Notes: generated from the sequence alone by a model not told the origin. 64,000 nt of DNA from CAVRQM01 sp963756975 (GCA_963756975.1 CAVWPS010000002.1:1984001-2048000); one strand, 5' to 3'; numbered from the stretch's first letter, positions 9,377 to 18,813 are shown. A program made the numbers and translations.

Positions 9377-10016
9377 CGCGTCGTTGCTGCGGCTGCTGGC
9401 GTGGCTGTCGCCCGCGTTCCCGACCGGCGGCTTCGCCTATTCGCACGGGATCGAGTGGGCGGTCGAAGCTGGTGCGGTGCACGACAAGGCCAGTCTGCGC
9501 GAGTGGCTGCAAGACGTGCTCGCGCACGGGTCCGGGCGCAACGACGCGATCCTGCTGCGCCACGCACACCGGGCCGCGCACGATGCGGCCTTGCTGGGAC
9601 AGGTGATCGAGCTTGCCCGCGCGTCTCAGCCGACACGCGAACGGCTGCTGGAGGCGACCGCCCAAGGTCGGGCCTTCGCGCTCGCGGCGCGCGCGTGGGA
9701 CGGATCGGTGCCGCCCGACTGCACCCATGCCGTCGCGATCGGCGTGCTGGCCGCGCGGCACGATGTGGCCGAGGACGACGCGGCGCTCGGCTACACGCAG
9801 GCGTTGATGGCGAACCTCATCTCGGCGGCCGTGCGGCTGGTGCCGCTCGGCCAAACCGACGGTCTTGCGGTGCTCGCGTCGCTCGAGGCCGAGATCGTCG
9901 CTGTCGTGCGTGCGACGACAACCGACACGCTCGACGACATCGGCGGATGCTGCCTGCGCGCCGACCTGTTCTCCGCCCTGCACGAAACCCAGTACACGAG
10001 GCTGTTCCGATCATGA
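9366..10016 (+). CDS. ureF: Urease accessory protein UreF
   Basis: UreF bridges UreD and UreG in the activation complex. The 216-residue product begins with the usual LLAWLSPAFPTGGFAYSHGIEW, a signature of the family, and contains the conserved helix LMANLISAAVRLVPLGQTDG near residues 157-176. The ATG at 9366, inside the 3' end of ureE, places the motif at the correct distance from the N terminus. An upstream start in the same frame would only add ureE shadow sequence. Confidence 0.94.
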   Translation: MTTDASLLRLLAWLSPAFPTGGFAYSHGIEWAVEAGAVHDKASLREWLQDVLAHGSGRNDAILLRHAHRAAHDAALLGQVIELARASQPTRERLLEATAQGRAFALAARAWDGSVPPDCTHAVAIGVLAARHDVAEDDAALGYTQALMANLISAAVRLVPLGQTDGLAVLASLEAEIVAVVRATTTDTLDDIGGCCLRADLFSALHETQYTRLFRS

Positions 10017-10639
10017 CCCCTAGTTCCGCTCACGGACCACTCCGCGTCGGCGTCGGCGGCCCGGTCGGCACGGGAAAGACGGCACTGATGGACGCGCTGT
10101 GCCGCAAGTTCAGCGCCGAGGGCTACGACGTCGCCGCCATCACCAACGACATCTATACCAAGGAAGACGCGGAGTTCCTGACGCGCGCTGGATCGTTGCC
10201 GCCAGAACGCATTCTGGGGATCGAGACCGGCGGCTGCCCGCACACCGCCATCCGCGAGGACGCGAGCATCAACCTCGCCGGCGTCGCGGATCTGCGCGAG
10301 CGGTTTCCGAACCTCGACGTGATCCTGATCGAGAGCGGCGGCGATAATCTGGCGGCGACGTTCAGCCCGGAACTCGCCGACCTCACCATCTACGTGATCG
10401 ACGTCTCGGCGGGCGACAAGATCCCCCGCAAGGGCGGCCCCGGCATCACGCGCAGCGACCTGCTGGTGATCAACAAGATCGACCTCGCGCCGCACGTGGG
10501 CGCGAGCCTCGAGGTGATGGACCGCGACAGCCGCAAGATGCGCGGCGAACGGCCGTTCGTGTTCAGCAACATCCGCGCGGGCGTCGGCGTCGGCGAGATC
10601 GCCGCGTTCGTGGTGCGGCAGGGCGGGCTTACGCTGTAG
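10013..10639 (+). CDS. ureG: Urease accessory GTPase UreG
   Basis: SIMIBI-class GTPase that drives nickel insertion into urease. The P-loop GGPVGTGKTAL is at residues 14-24; ETGGCPHTAIREDASIN is the metal-binding CPH region, ESGGDNLAATFSPEL the switch, and NKIDLAPHVG the guanine-specificity motif. Length is 208 residues, normal. The ATG overlaps the ureF stop (ATGA). Its 3' end overlaps the convergent heptose epimerase gene by 11 bases, so no terminator separates the two operons. Confidence 0.97.
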   Translation: MTPSSAHGPLRVGVGGPVGTGKTALMDALCRKFSAEGYDVAAITNDIYTKEDAEFLTRAGSLPPERILGIETGGCPHTAIREDASINLAGVADLRERFPNLDVILIESGGDNLAATFSPELADLTIYVIDVSAGDKIPRKGGPGITRSDLLVINKIDLAPHVGASLEVMDRDSRKMRGERPFVFSNIRAGVGVGEIAAFVVRQGGLTL

Positions 10640-11603
10640 CGGCGCTCTCGACATAGGCGCGCACGCCGTCTTCGAGTGAGCGGAACGGCGCGTTCCAACC
10701 GGCCGCGCGGAGCCGGTCCACGTGCGGCCTCGCGTGAAATACTGATACGTCGGGCGGAGCGTCTCCGGCATGTCGATGTATTCGATCGCCGGTTCGCGGC
10801 CGAGTGCGGTGAACACCGCGGTCGCGAGATCGCGCCAGCTGCGCGCGACGCCGGTGCCGACGTTGTAGATGCCATCGCGCGCATCGGTACGTGTCGAGCA
10901 ACCACAGGATCACGTCGACGACATCCCCGACATGGACGAAATCCCGCTGCTGGCCGCCGTCCGGAACGTCCGCGCGATACGAGCGGAACAGCCGCGCGGG
11001 CTCGCCGTCCAGAATACGCGGCACCAGTTTCGCCACCACCGAGCGCATGTCGCCCTTGTGGTCCTCACCCGGCCCGTAGACGTTAAAGAACCGCAGACCG
11101 GCCCAGCGCGGCGGCGTGCTGCCTTGCGCCGCGTCCGCCACGATCCGTCGGTCGACGAACAGCTTCGACCAGCCGTAAGCGTTGAGCGGCCGCAACCGCG
11201 CCATCAGGTCCGGATCGTCGTCGAACCCGTGCCGGCCATCGCCATACACCGCACCGGACGAGGCATAGATCAGCGGCACGGCGGCGCGCGCGCAAAACTC
11301 CCAGAGGTCCAGCGTGGCGCGCACGTTCTCCCGCACGATCAGGTCGACATCGGTCTCCGTCGTGGCCGAGATCGCGCCCATGTGGACGATGCCGCCGAGC
11401 CCGCCACCGTTGCGCGCGAGCCAGCCCGGCAGCGCCTCGGGCGTCACGAGGTCATGCAGACCGACATCGACCAGGTTGCGCCACTTCGACCCTTGGCCGA
11501 GCCGGTCGCACCCGACGACGTTCCGGCCGGCGCCCGCGAGGCGGCGCGCGACGTTGGAGCCGATGAAGCCCGCGACTCCGGTGACCAGAATGGGGCCGGT
11601 CAC
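10629..11603 (-). CDS. rfaD: ADP-L-glycero-D-manno-heptose-6-epimerase family protein, with two compensating frameshifts
   Basis: NAD-dependent SDR epimerase for LPS heptose precursors. The NAD motif GVAGFIGSNVARRL lies near residues 9-22, the catalytic pair is in YGWSK, and the substrate stretch FFNVYGPGEDHKGDM is clear. From about 10890 to 10720 the correct protein is in another frame (GIYNVGTGVARSW, FTALGREPAIEYI, TYQYFT), then the original frame resumes at VDRLRAAGW. A +1 shift near 10883-10890 and a -1 shift near 10719-10735 cancel out, so the open frame of 324 codons hides roughly 50 scrambled residues. Its GTG start overlaps the GT4 stop (GTGA). Confidence 0.85.
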   Translation of the reverse strand: MTGPILVTGVAGFIGSNVARRLAGAGRNVVGCDRLGQGSKWRNLVDVGLHDLVTPEALPGWLARNGGGLGGIVHMGAISATTETDVDLIVRENVRATLDLWEFCARAAVPLIYASSGAVYGDGRHGFDDDPDLMARLRPLNAYGWSKLFVDRRIVADAAQGSTPPRWAGLRFFNVYGPGEDHKGDMRSVVAKLVPRILDGEPARLFRSYRADVPDGGQQRDFVHVGDVVDVILWLLDTYRCARWHLQRRHRRRAQLARSRDRGVHRTRPRTGDRIHRHAGDAPPDVSVFHARPHVDRLRAAGWNAPFRSLEDGVRAYVESAATA

Positions 11604-12652
11604 GCCGGTACGGCACGTTCGGCGCGGGCCTGCCGCAGCAGCCGCGCGGCCTGCGCCAAATCGGGTTCGGCCCACATCGCGCCCTCGTACGCCGAGTATA
11701 CGTTCTGCGGGTCGAGCGGCGGCACCAGCCGCGAGCCGACCGTCCAGACTTCCGGGCGCCGCATGATGTCCGGCGCCAGGCCCCATCCCGTCGCGATCGC
11801 GCGGATGCCGGCCTGCGCCGCCTCGGCGATGGCGAGTCCGTAGCCTTCGCTGCGGTGGAGCGACAGGAAGACATCGAGGCAGTTGTAGAAGTCGACGATC
11901 GGAAACGGGTTGGCCGACGCGTCGATCACAGTGATCCGGTCGTCGTCGCCGACGTAGCCCCGAAGGTGGCTGAACAGCCGGGGATTGTCGGCGACCTCGT
12001 GGCAGCGCAGCAACAGGTGGCATGTCCGGTCGGTCTCGGCGAAGGCGCGGGTGAAGGCGTCGATCGCGCCGACCGGGTTTTTGCGCGTGTAGTTGGAGCC
12101 GAAGGCGAACGCGAACCCGACGACGAAATCGTCGGGGCCGAACCCGTGGCGCGCCCGCAGCTTGTGCCGGGCCGCGGCATCCAGCGCGGGCATCGGATCG
12201 CGATCGACGGCGTGCGGGACGACGCGAATATCGCCGCCGAACGCCGGCAACCCGGTGAACATGGCGTTCGCGACGTAAGGCGACGGCACCCAGATCGCGT
12301 CACATCGCTCCGCGGCGCGCCGCCACTGGTCGGACACGACGTCGAGCTCCCATGCCCAGTAGCCGACGACGGACGCCGCATCGAGCACGGCGGACGGGAA
12401 ATGCGATAGCGCCTCCTCGAACAACGGAGGGTTCATGTGGACGATGAGGTCGGTCAGGCCGTGGTCGAGCGTGTCGGACGGTTCGAGCAAGCCGGGCGGC
12501 GCGAGGGTCAATGGATGGTGCAGGACGCGCGACAGGTCGATCGCGGAGGCCAGGACGCCCTGCATCCGGAAGTCGGCGAGCATCAACTCGGCACCGCGCT
12601 GCAGGCCGCAACGGGTTCGAAACAACCCGACGACGCCGACCCGCCGGCCCAC
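11600..12652 (-). CDS. Glycosyltransferase family 4-like protein
   Basis: GT-B glycosyltransferase, probably cytoplasmic and acting on a surface glycan. The acceptor half begins GRRVGVVGLFRTRCG. The donor half carries VVGFAFAFGSNYTRKNPVGA and the hallmark FLSLHRSEGYGLAIAEA near residues 255-271, followed by a GIRAIATGWG segment; these place the E-x7-E-type nucleotide-sugar site. I picked the GTG at 12652, because upstream codons contain no start before the stop of the preceding gene. It lies 32 bases after the FkbM gene and overlaps the epimerase start. Confidence 0.85.
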   Translation of the reverse strand: MGRRVGVVGLFRTRCGLQRGAELMLADFRMQGVLASAIDLSRVLHHPLTLAPPGLLEPSDTLDHGLTDLIVHMNPPLFEEALSHFPSAVLDAASVVGYWAWELDVVSDQWRRAAERCDAIWVPSPYVANAMFTGLPAFGGDIRVVPHAVDRDPMPALDAAARHKLRARHGFGPDDFVVGFAFAFGSNYTRKNPVGAIDAFTRAFAETDRTCHLLLRCHEVADNPRLFSHLRGYVGDDDRITVIDASANPFPIVDFYNCLDVFLSLHRSEGYGLAIAEAAQAGIRAIATGWGLAPDIMRRPEVWTVGSRLVPPLDPQNVYSAYEGAMWAEPDLAQAARLLRQARAERAVPA

Positions 12653-12684
12653 GAACGAGCGTCGCGCGACTTTCGGCGAGCGGC

Positions 12685-13713
12685 TCAATCGCAGATGGCC
12701 GTTGCGGTCGCGTCGTAGCCGAGTTCGGTGAGTGGTCCGCGATACAGGAGCAGGTCGCAAAGGCCGAACGCGGCAAGATCTTGCAATCGTATCGGTTTCG
12801 GCTGTTCGGTGTGGCGCATCACGTAGAGTGAGAAGCCTTGTCCCATCAGCGACCGCAGTTCCGTCGTCTCCGCCTCGACATGCCCCCACTCGACCAGAAG
12901 CACGAGGCGCGGTGACGTCTCGATAATCCGCCGCGCGCCCCGCAAGGCCGCCGGCTCGCCACCCTCGATATCGAAGTGCATCAGCCGGACGTTCGAAATG
13001 GCCGGCAGCGCCGCGTCCAGTGATCCTGTCTCGACATCCAGAACGGTGCCGTTCGCGACGTCGGCACACGGATTATGCTGAAGCAGTCCGCCGTCGCCCT
13101 GGCGGTCGCTGTAGGCGATGAACTGCGCGGTCCCGGACCTGTCCGACACCGCGATCGTCGAGACGGTGACACGCGACGCATAGCCGTTGATCTCGACGCT
13201 GGAGGTCAGTAGACGCGCGATATCGGGGTTTGCTTCGAAGGCGTGAACGTGACCCGTCCGTCCGACCAGTTCGGCGGCGAGTGTGACGAAATACCCGACG
13301 TTGCTCCCCGCATCGACGACGCGGTCGCCGTCGCGAAGCACCTGCCTGAACAGGCGCGCGTTCCAAGCCTCCCAATGCCCGTTGGTGACCAGGTGCGGCA
13401 CCAACTGCCGGTCGCGGGTGTCGACGAACAGGCGATGGCCGTGATCGACCGTGGTCAGTGCGTTGGTGCCGCCGAGGAAGATGTAGTCCCGGCGATCCGC
13501 GAGCATCCGCGCGATGTCGTCGAGGCCCGCCCGAATCTCGGTCTGGGCACGTCTGGACAAGGCGGCGATCTCGCGGGTGAATTCGGTCTGTTCGGCCGAG
13601 AGCCGGGCGAACGTGTCGATCCGTTGCGAAACATCGGCGACGGCCTGATGAGCGCCGATCGCCGAGGCGCGCACCAGCACCGACACGAGCTTGTTCTTCA
13701 GACGCCGCATCAT
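12685..13713 (-). CDS. FkbM family methyltransferase
   Basis: SAM-dependent O-methyltransferase of the FkbM type, often modifying sugars in surface polysaccharides. An N-terminal helical region of roughly 90 residues precedes the Rossmann domain. SAM motif I is VVDAGSNVGYFVTLAAE near residues 138-154, then HVHAFEANPD, and the family aspartate stretch MHFDIEGGEPAALRGA. Length is 342 residues. Two ATGs occur in tandem; the first overlaps the stop of the GT9 gene (ATGA). The N-terminal helices are longer than the minimal FkbM domain and could mediate partner contact. Confidence 0.88.
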   Translation of the reverse strand: MMRRLKNKLVSVLVRASAIGAHQAVADVSQRIDTFARLSAEQTEFTREIAALSRRAQTEIRAGLDDIARMLADRRDYIFLGGTNALTTVDHGHRLFVDTRDRQLVPHLVTNGHWEAWNARLFRQVLRDGDRVVDAGSNVGYFVTLAAELVGRTGHVHAFEANPDIARLLTSSVEINGYASRVTVSTIAVSDRSGTAQFIAYSDRQGDGGLLQHNPCADVANGTVLDVETGSLDAALPAISNVRLMHFDIEGGEPAALRGARRIIETSPRLVLLVEWGHVEAETTELRSLMGQGFSLYVMRHTEQPKPIRLQDLAAFGLCDLLLYRGPLTELGYDATATAICD

Positions 13714-15965
13714 ACTGGCCCGGACCTCGCGCGCGGCGGATTGGCCGCCAGCATCTCGTCGACATGGTGCAGGACGATTTCGGGCGTCAGCAGTGTCATG
13801 CAGACATGCCCGTGTTCGCATTGCTCGAGAATCTCGAGGCCGCAAGGCGAGCAGCGGACCGGCGCCATGATCGCGCGCGACCTCGGGCCGCGGGGTCCCC
13901 ACTCCGGAGGCTGATGGCTACCCGAATAAATCCCGAGCGTCGGGCGCCCAAGGCTGGCCGCCTGATGCGCGACGCCGGAGTTGTTGCAGATCACGAGATC
14001 CGCGACACGCAAGACGTCCGGGAGGTCGGTCCAGTTTGTCTGGCCGGTCAGATTGATCACGCGGGCCGGATCATCGGCCGAGGCGACGATCGATGCCGCC
14101 TCGGCGGCTTGCGATTGCGCGCCGACGATGATGACCGTCGCCCCGGGTTTGCGAAGCAGCAGTCGCACCAGGCCGATGTATGACGGAAGGGGCCAGTTCC
14201 GGATGGTCGAGTTGCTGACCGGCACGATGAGAAACGCCGGACCGGGTCCGAGCAGACCGGCGACTCTGCGCGCCAAAGGCGAGTTGGGGGCGGGATCGTG
14301 CTGCTCGGCGTCATCGTAGAGTTCGCACGCCCGCGCGTGCACCAACGCGACCAACAGCGATAATTGTTCGCCGACATGGATTTCGACGGGCCGGAATTTC
14401 GGTTTGTAGTTCACCCGAGTCGGCTTCTCGTCGAGGTGCAGGCGAACACCCCTGAAATCGAGCGCCACGCCAAGGTGCCGCCCGGACACGTGAACCCGGA
14501 ATTCGAACTTCGCTTCGATCGGGCCGCTGTCGAACCCGATTTCCGTGCCGATGGAGCCGATCTCCCGCACATGGCCACGGTGATACGTCCGGCTCGCGAT
14601 CACCTCGCCGTCGCGCACCACCTCGAGCAGCACCGCGAGCGTTCCGATCGAACCGAAAAACGGATGGGCCGATAAATCGAACCAAGCGCTGTACTCGCCC
14701 GGTTGCAGCATCACGTACGGCCCGAACACCACGTGACCCTGGGTCGAGCGCGTCACCCGCCTCCGCAGATTGAACGGGGATAGCGTCCGCAGCGTCGTCG
14801 AGAAGCGTTCGGCCGCGAGCCAGATGACCCGCTCGCGATCGGTCGTGTTGGCGCGCTTGCTGTGCTCGGTCGGCAAGGCGACGTTGAGCCCCGGGAACCA
14901 CTGCTGCGAACCGATGCCGCAGCGCAGGGTCGCGTCGACGCGCGCGAGGAGGTGGCGGGTATCCTCGTCGACCCGGAGATCGATCGCGATGTCGAAATGT
15001 CCCTCGGTCGCGGCCGCGAACGCGCTCATGTCCTCGACGGGAACGCCGTTCCATCCACGCGACTGCTGCGGGAAATAGCTATAGCCGCGGATCTCGTCGA
15101 GAACGCCGGTCTCCGCCGCCGGCGGAATGTTCCACTGACCGCACACGAGCCGGATATGCGCGTCGGGAAACCGCCGGCGAACCTCGCGCATCGCAGGCAG
15201 CGCGATGATGAAGTCGCCGAAATGGGCGAGCTGTAGCAGCAGAATCCTGCGAACCGGTCCGACGCCACGGCGGAAATCGCGCACCAGCACACCGTCGTGC
15301 AGCCGCATTCCGGGCGCGAGCTGGCCGACGGCCGCGTCGCGCCGAAACGGGAACGTCGCTTCCGCCCGGTCGGTCGACGTCCGGAGCGGGGTGACCCCCG
15401 GTTGCGGACGCTCGCCGTGCTTGCGAACGATGAGGGTCAACCGTTGCGGAAGTAGACCGGACTCGGCTCCCGGAAAGACGTCGAAACGCTCGATCCGGGC
15501 CGCGCCGGGAGGGATCGCCTGTTGCAACGTCGATACGATTCGGGTGCGGGTCGCGTGCAGCACCGCGGTTGGGCTGTCCCCGGCGTCGCCCGCGATGGCG
15601 CAGACGAGCACCACCGTTCCGCCCGGCGTCACCGCGCGCAGCGAGGCCCGAAGCGCCTGTTCGAGCCACATGCGGTCGGCCGCCCCGGCGTCGTCGATCA
15701 GCAGGGACTCGATGCTCTCCCCGGTCAGACCTTCGAGCGCTTCGAGCGTCGTCTCCGGCAGGACCGGTCCGCCGGCGCCCGCGCTATCCGGTGCCCGGTC
15801 GCGGGTCAGCAGCCGAAGCGAGCTATTCGCGACCGCTGGCTCCGCCGCAGCGGCACCGATGGCGGAACCAGGGTCGACACGTGGGTCGGCCGCCACGGGA
15901 TCCCGCTCGACTGTGCCGGTGTTCGTACGCTCTGATCCCATTCCCTCCGGCCGTCCTTTTGACAC
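13710..15965 (-). CDS. Composite GT9 (heptosyltransferase-like) glycosyltransferase with inserted beta domain
   Basis: A 751-residue multidomain protein. Residues 1-200 are an unclassified region with a methyltransferase-like stretch (LRASLRAVTPGGTVVLVCAI). Residues about 238-400 match the N-lobe of GT9 ADP-heptose transferases (RRILLLQLAHFGDFIIALPAM). Residues about 405-515 are an inserted beta-rich segment (VVFGPYVMLQPGEYSAWFDL, GVALDFRGVRLH), and 535-740 is the GT9 C-lobe (LVICNNSGVAHQAASLGRP with a downstream CSPCG). GT9 proteins are usually about 350 residues. The start may instead be the ATG at 15941. It heads the minus-strand glycan operon. Confidence 0.85.
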   Translation of the reverse strand: MSKGRPEGMGSERTNTGTVERDPVAADPRVDPGSAIGAAAAEPAVANSSLRLLTRDRAPDSAGAGGPVLPETTLEALEGLTGESIESLLIDDAGAADRMWLEQALRASLRAVTPGGTVVLVCAIAGDAGDSPTAVLHATRTRIVSTLQQAIPPGAARIERFDVFPGAESGLLPQRLTLIVRKHGERPQPGVTPLRTSTDRAEATFPFRRDAAVGQLAPGMRLHDGVLVRDFRRGVGPVRRILLLQLAHFGDFIIALPAMREVRRRFPDAHIRLVCGQWNIPPAAETGVLDEIRGYSYFPQQSRGWNGVPVEDMSAFAAATEGHFDIAIDLRVDEDTRHLLARVDATLRCGIGSQQWFPGLNVALPTEHSKRANTTDRERVIWLAAERFSTTLRTLSPFNLRRRVTRSTQGHVVFGPYVMLQPGEYSAWFDLSAHPFFGSIGTLAVLLEVVRDGEVIASRTYHRGHVREIGSIGTEIGFDSGPIEAKFEFRVHVSGRHLGVALDFRGVRLHLDEKPTRVNYKPKFRPVEIHVGEQLSLLVALVHARACELYDDAEQHDPAPNSPLARRVAGLLGPGPAFLIVPVSNSTIRNWPLPSYIGLVRLLLRKPGATVIIVGAQSQAAEAASIVASADDPARVINLTGQTNWTDLPDVLRVADLVICNNSGVAHQAASLGRPTLGIYSGSHQPPEWGPRGPRSRAIMAPVRCSPCGLEILEQCEHGHVCMTLLTPEIVLHHVDEMLAANPPRARSGPV

Positions 15966-16085
15966 GCTACCGCCATCCCATTACCCGGAACCGGACGGTT
16001 GCAACAGAAGCCGATATTTCGCCGGCCGGGTCCGCCGGGCGGCCATGGCCGTCGGAATGTCGGGTAGCGGGGGTATCGGCCTAAC

Positions 16086-17348
16086 ATGCGATCGGAGGTG
16101 CTATCACGGCTCGAAGCTTTGCCGCGCCTCGACAACCGCGCGGTGCTCGAAGGGCGGGCACGCTGTCGCGTCTGCGGTCACACGGCCACGTTGTTCGACG
16201 TCGTGGACTTCAATAAATACTGCGACCCCAACGACTCGCATTCGCTGGGCTGGGCCGGGATGCCGGTGCCGTACCGGCGCTGCCTCGTCTGTTCGTATCT
16301 ATACACCGACTTCTTCCGGGATTGGACCCGTGAGGAGTTTTCCCGATTCATCTACAACGACGATTATATTCTCGTCGACCACGAGTATCTCAGCATCCGC
16401 CCCGACCACGTCGCCGGGGATTTCCGAGATCGGCTGGAGGGCTGCGAGGCCGCGAAGATCCTGGACTACGGCTCGGGCGCCGGCGTGTTCGTCGAGCGGC
16501 TGCGGGAGTATGGGTTCGAACACGTCGTCGCCTACGACCCGTTCTCCAGCCCGTCGAAGCCGGATGGCCTGTTCGACATCGTTACGTGCTTCGAGGTGAT
16601 CGAGCACGAGCAGGATCCGAACGCCATCTTGCGGGACATGAGCACGTATTTGGCGCCGGGCGGGTGCATCGTGTTCAGCCAGACGGTTCAGCCGCCCGAC
16701 ATCCTGGCCCTTCGCGGCGGCTGGTGGTACGTGGCCCCGCGCAACGGACACGTCTCGACGTTCAGTGAGGAAAGCCTGTTGCGGCTCGGGCGCGCCCACG
16801 GGTTCGATCTCCATGTCGGCTCCACCGTCTATGGCTTTGCCCGGATGGAGCACTCGATCTTCGCGGATTTGTTGCTCGGGCGCGTCGGACCGTCGCTGGC
16901 GCTGCTGCGGCTGCGTGCGCCGGACCTTTGGCCGGACCGCCCGATCGAATACGGAGCCGGCGAATACGTGCTTTGGCACCCGGTCGAGACGCACGAGGGA
17001 TGGCGCGTGCGATGGGCCGGAGTTGATACGCTGAACTGGGACGTCAAATGGCGGCCGGCCGAAATGCTCGAGATCAGAATCCCGGTCGGTCGTGTTCCGT
17101 CGCCCGGCACGATGCTCGATTGCACGATCACGCTCGGGCATCAGGTCCGCGTGCCGACGCTCGATCGCGGTGAGTGGGTCGCGCGGTTCGACGTCGCCGG
17201 CATCACCCACGGCACCATCCAGCTTCGGACCCCACCGCCGGCCATGCTCGGGACCACAGGTCCGGTCACGATCGGCATCCGCACCGATGAGGAGCCGGTC
17301 ATGTTCCTGGCTACGCCCGGCCCCCCACCCCCCGGTGCCGATAGCTGA
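16086..17348 (+). CDS. SAM-dependent methyltransferase with N-terminal zinc-ribbon-like and C-terminal beta domains
   Basis: Class I methyltransferase of the type found in sugar-modifying clusters. The N terminus (to about residue 80) has CRVCG and CLVCS pairs that could bind zinc. SAM motif I is ILDYGSGAGVFVERL near residues 122-136, and FDIVTCFEVIEHEQDP is the post-II motif. After about residue 290 comes an unclassified, probably beta-rich tail of some 125 residues (EYVLWHPVETHEGWRVRW). It is divergent from the GT9 gene across a 120-base spacer and overlaps the convergent comM gene by 38 bases. Confidence 0.85.
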   Translation: MRSEVLSRLEALPRLDNRAVLEGRARCRVCGHTATLFDVVDFNKYCDPNDSHSLGWAGMPVPYRRCLVCSYLYTDFFRDWTREEFSRFIYNDDYILVDHEYLSIRPDHVAGDFRDRLEGCEAAKILDYGSGAGVFVERLREYGFEHVVAYDPFSSPSKPDGLFDIVTCFEVIEHEQDPNAILRDMSTYLAPGGCIVFSQTVQPPDILALRGGWWYVAPRNGHVSTFSEESLLRLGRAHGFDLHVGSTVYGFARMEHSIFADLLLGRVGPSLALLRLRAPDLWPDRPIEYGAGEYVLWHPVETHEGWRVRWAGVDTLNWDVKWRPAEMLEIRIPVGRVPSPGTMLDCTITLGHQVRVPTLDRGEWVARFDVAGITHGTIQLRTPPPAMLGTTGPVTIGIRTDEEPVMFLATPGPPPPGADS

Positions 17349-18813
17349 GCGCCTCGGCCACGTCCGACCGGCGCACCGCCTCGATCGCGGCCAGGTCGGC
17401 GATGCTGCGCGCGACCCGCAACGTCCGGGCGTAGCCGCGCGGCGACAGGCGCAGCTTGCCCGCCGCCTGTTCGGCCAGCACCAGCGCGTCCGGCTGGATC
17501 GCCATCGAGCCCACCTCCGCCTCCGCGTTCATCCCGGCCCCGTCATCGGTGGCGCGCGCGCGCTGGCGGTCGCGGGCGGCGGCGACCCGGGCGGCCACGA
17601 TTGCGGACGATTCGCCGGTCGGCACCCGTGACAGCTCGGCCGGGGCGACCGGCTGGACGGCGATGCTCATGTCGATCCGGTCCAGCAGCGGTCCGCTGAT
17701 CCGGCCCTGGTAATCCTCGCCGCACCGGGGGGCCCGCCCGCATTCGCGCGACGCGTCGCCGAGGTGGCCGCAGCGGCAGGGGTTCATCGCCGCGATCAGC
17801 TGAAACCGCGCCGGATACGTCACGTGCGCCATCGCGCGCGCGACCGTCGTGCGCCCGCTTTCCAGCGGCTGGCGCAACGCCTCCAGCGCCGTGCGCGGAA
17901 ACTCCGGCAACTCGTCGAGGAACAGCACGCCCCGGTGTGCCAGCGACACCTCGCCCGGCCGCGCCCGCTGGCCCCCGCCGGTCAGCGCCGCCTGCGAGGC
18001 GCTATGGTGCGGCTCGCGGTACGGCGGGCGCTGCACCAGCCGGCCGCCCTCCAGCATCCCGGCGACCGAATGGATCATGCTGACCTCCAGCGCCTCGCGC
18101 GGCAGCAGGTCCGGCAGCAGGGCGGGCAGGCGTGCCGCCAGCATCGACTTGCCGGAGCCGGGCGGGCCGATCAGCAGCAGGTTGTGCCCGCCGGCCGCCG
18201 CGATTTCGAGCGCGCGCTTGGCCGTCTCCATCCCGCGCACCTCCTTCATGTCGGGGGCGGCCGGACCGCGCGCCACACCGCCGGGCTCGGGCGGGTCGAG
18301 CACCTGCTGGCCGCGAAAATGGTTGATGATCGACAGCAGGTCGGGGGCGGCCACGACCGCGATCCGCCCCGCCCACGCCGCCTCGCCACCTTGCGACGCG
18401 GGGCAGATCAGGCCGAGATCCGCTTGGCTCGCGGCGATCGCGGCCGGCAGCACGCCGATCACCGCATTCAGCGACCCGTCGAGCGACAGCTCGCCCAGCG
18501 CCGCGAACTCGGCCAGATCCTCGGCCGCCAGCACGTCCATCGCGGCCAGGACGGCGAGCGCGATCGGCAGGTCGAAATGGCTGCCCTCCTTCAGCAGGTC
18601 GGCCGGTGCGAGGTTGATCAGCACCCGGCGCGGCGGCAGCGACAGCCCCATGGCGGTCAGCGCGGCGCGCACCCGCTCCCGCGCCTCGCCGACCGCCTTG
18701 TCCGGCAGGCCGACGACGAGGAAGGCGGGGAGACCGGAGCTGATCTGCACCTGCACTTCCACCGGCACGGCCTCGATACCGGAGAAAGCGAAGCTGCGGA
18801 TGCGTGCGATCAT
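17311..18813 (-). CDS. comM: YifB/ComM family Mg-chelatase-like AAA+ ATPase
   Basis: ComM-type helicases promote branch migration during uptake of transforming DNA. The 500-residue product has the N-terminal ChlI domain (GLPAFLVVGLPDKAVGEARERV), Walker A GPPGSGKSMLAARLP near residues 217-231, Walker B GVLFLDELPEF, and a C-terminal Mg-chelatase lid with RLSPRGYARTLRVARSIADL. A cysteine cluster CRCG, CGRAP, CGEDY sits between the ATPase motifs, as in the family. The 3' end overlaps the convergent methyltransferase gene by 38 bases. Confidence 0.94.
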   Translation of the reverse strand: MIARIRSFAFSGIEAVPVEVQVQISSGLPAFLVVGLPDKAVGEARERVRAALTAMGLSLPPRRVLINLAPADLLKEGSHFDLPIALAVLAAMDVLAAEDLAEFAALGELSLDGSLNAVIGVLPAAIAASQADLGLICPASQGGEAAWAGRIAVVAAPDLLSIINHFRGQQVLDPPEPGGVARGPAAPDMKEVRGMETAKRALEIAAAGGHNLLLIGPPGSGKSMLAARLPALLPDLLPREALEVSMIHSVAGMLEGGRLVQRPPYREPHHSASQAALTGGGQRARPGEVSLAHRGVLFLDELPEFPRTALEALRQPLESGRTTVARAMAHVTYPARFQLIAAMNPCRCGHLGDASRECGRAPRCGEDYQGRISGPLLDRIDMSIAVQPVAPAELSRVPTGESSAIVAARVAAARDRQRARATDDGAGMNAEAEVGSMAIQPDALVLAEQAAGKLRLSPRGYARTLRVARSIADLAAIEAVRRSDVAEALSYRHRGVGGRA

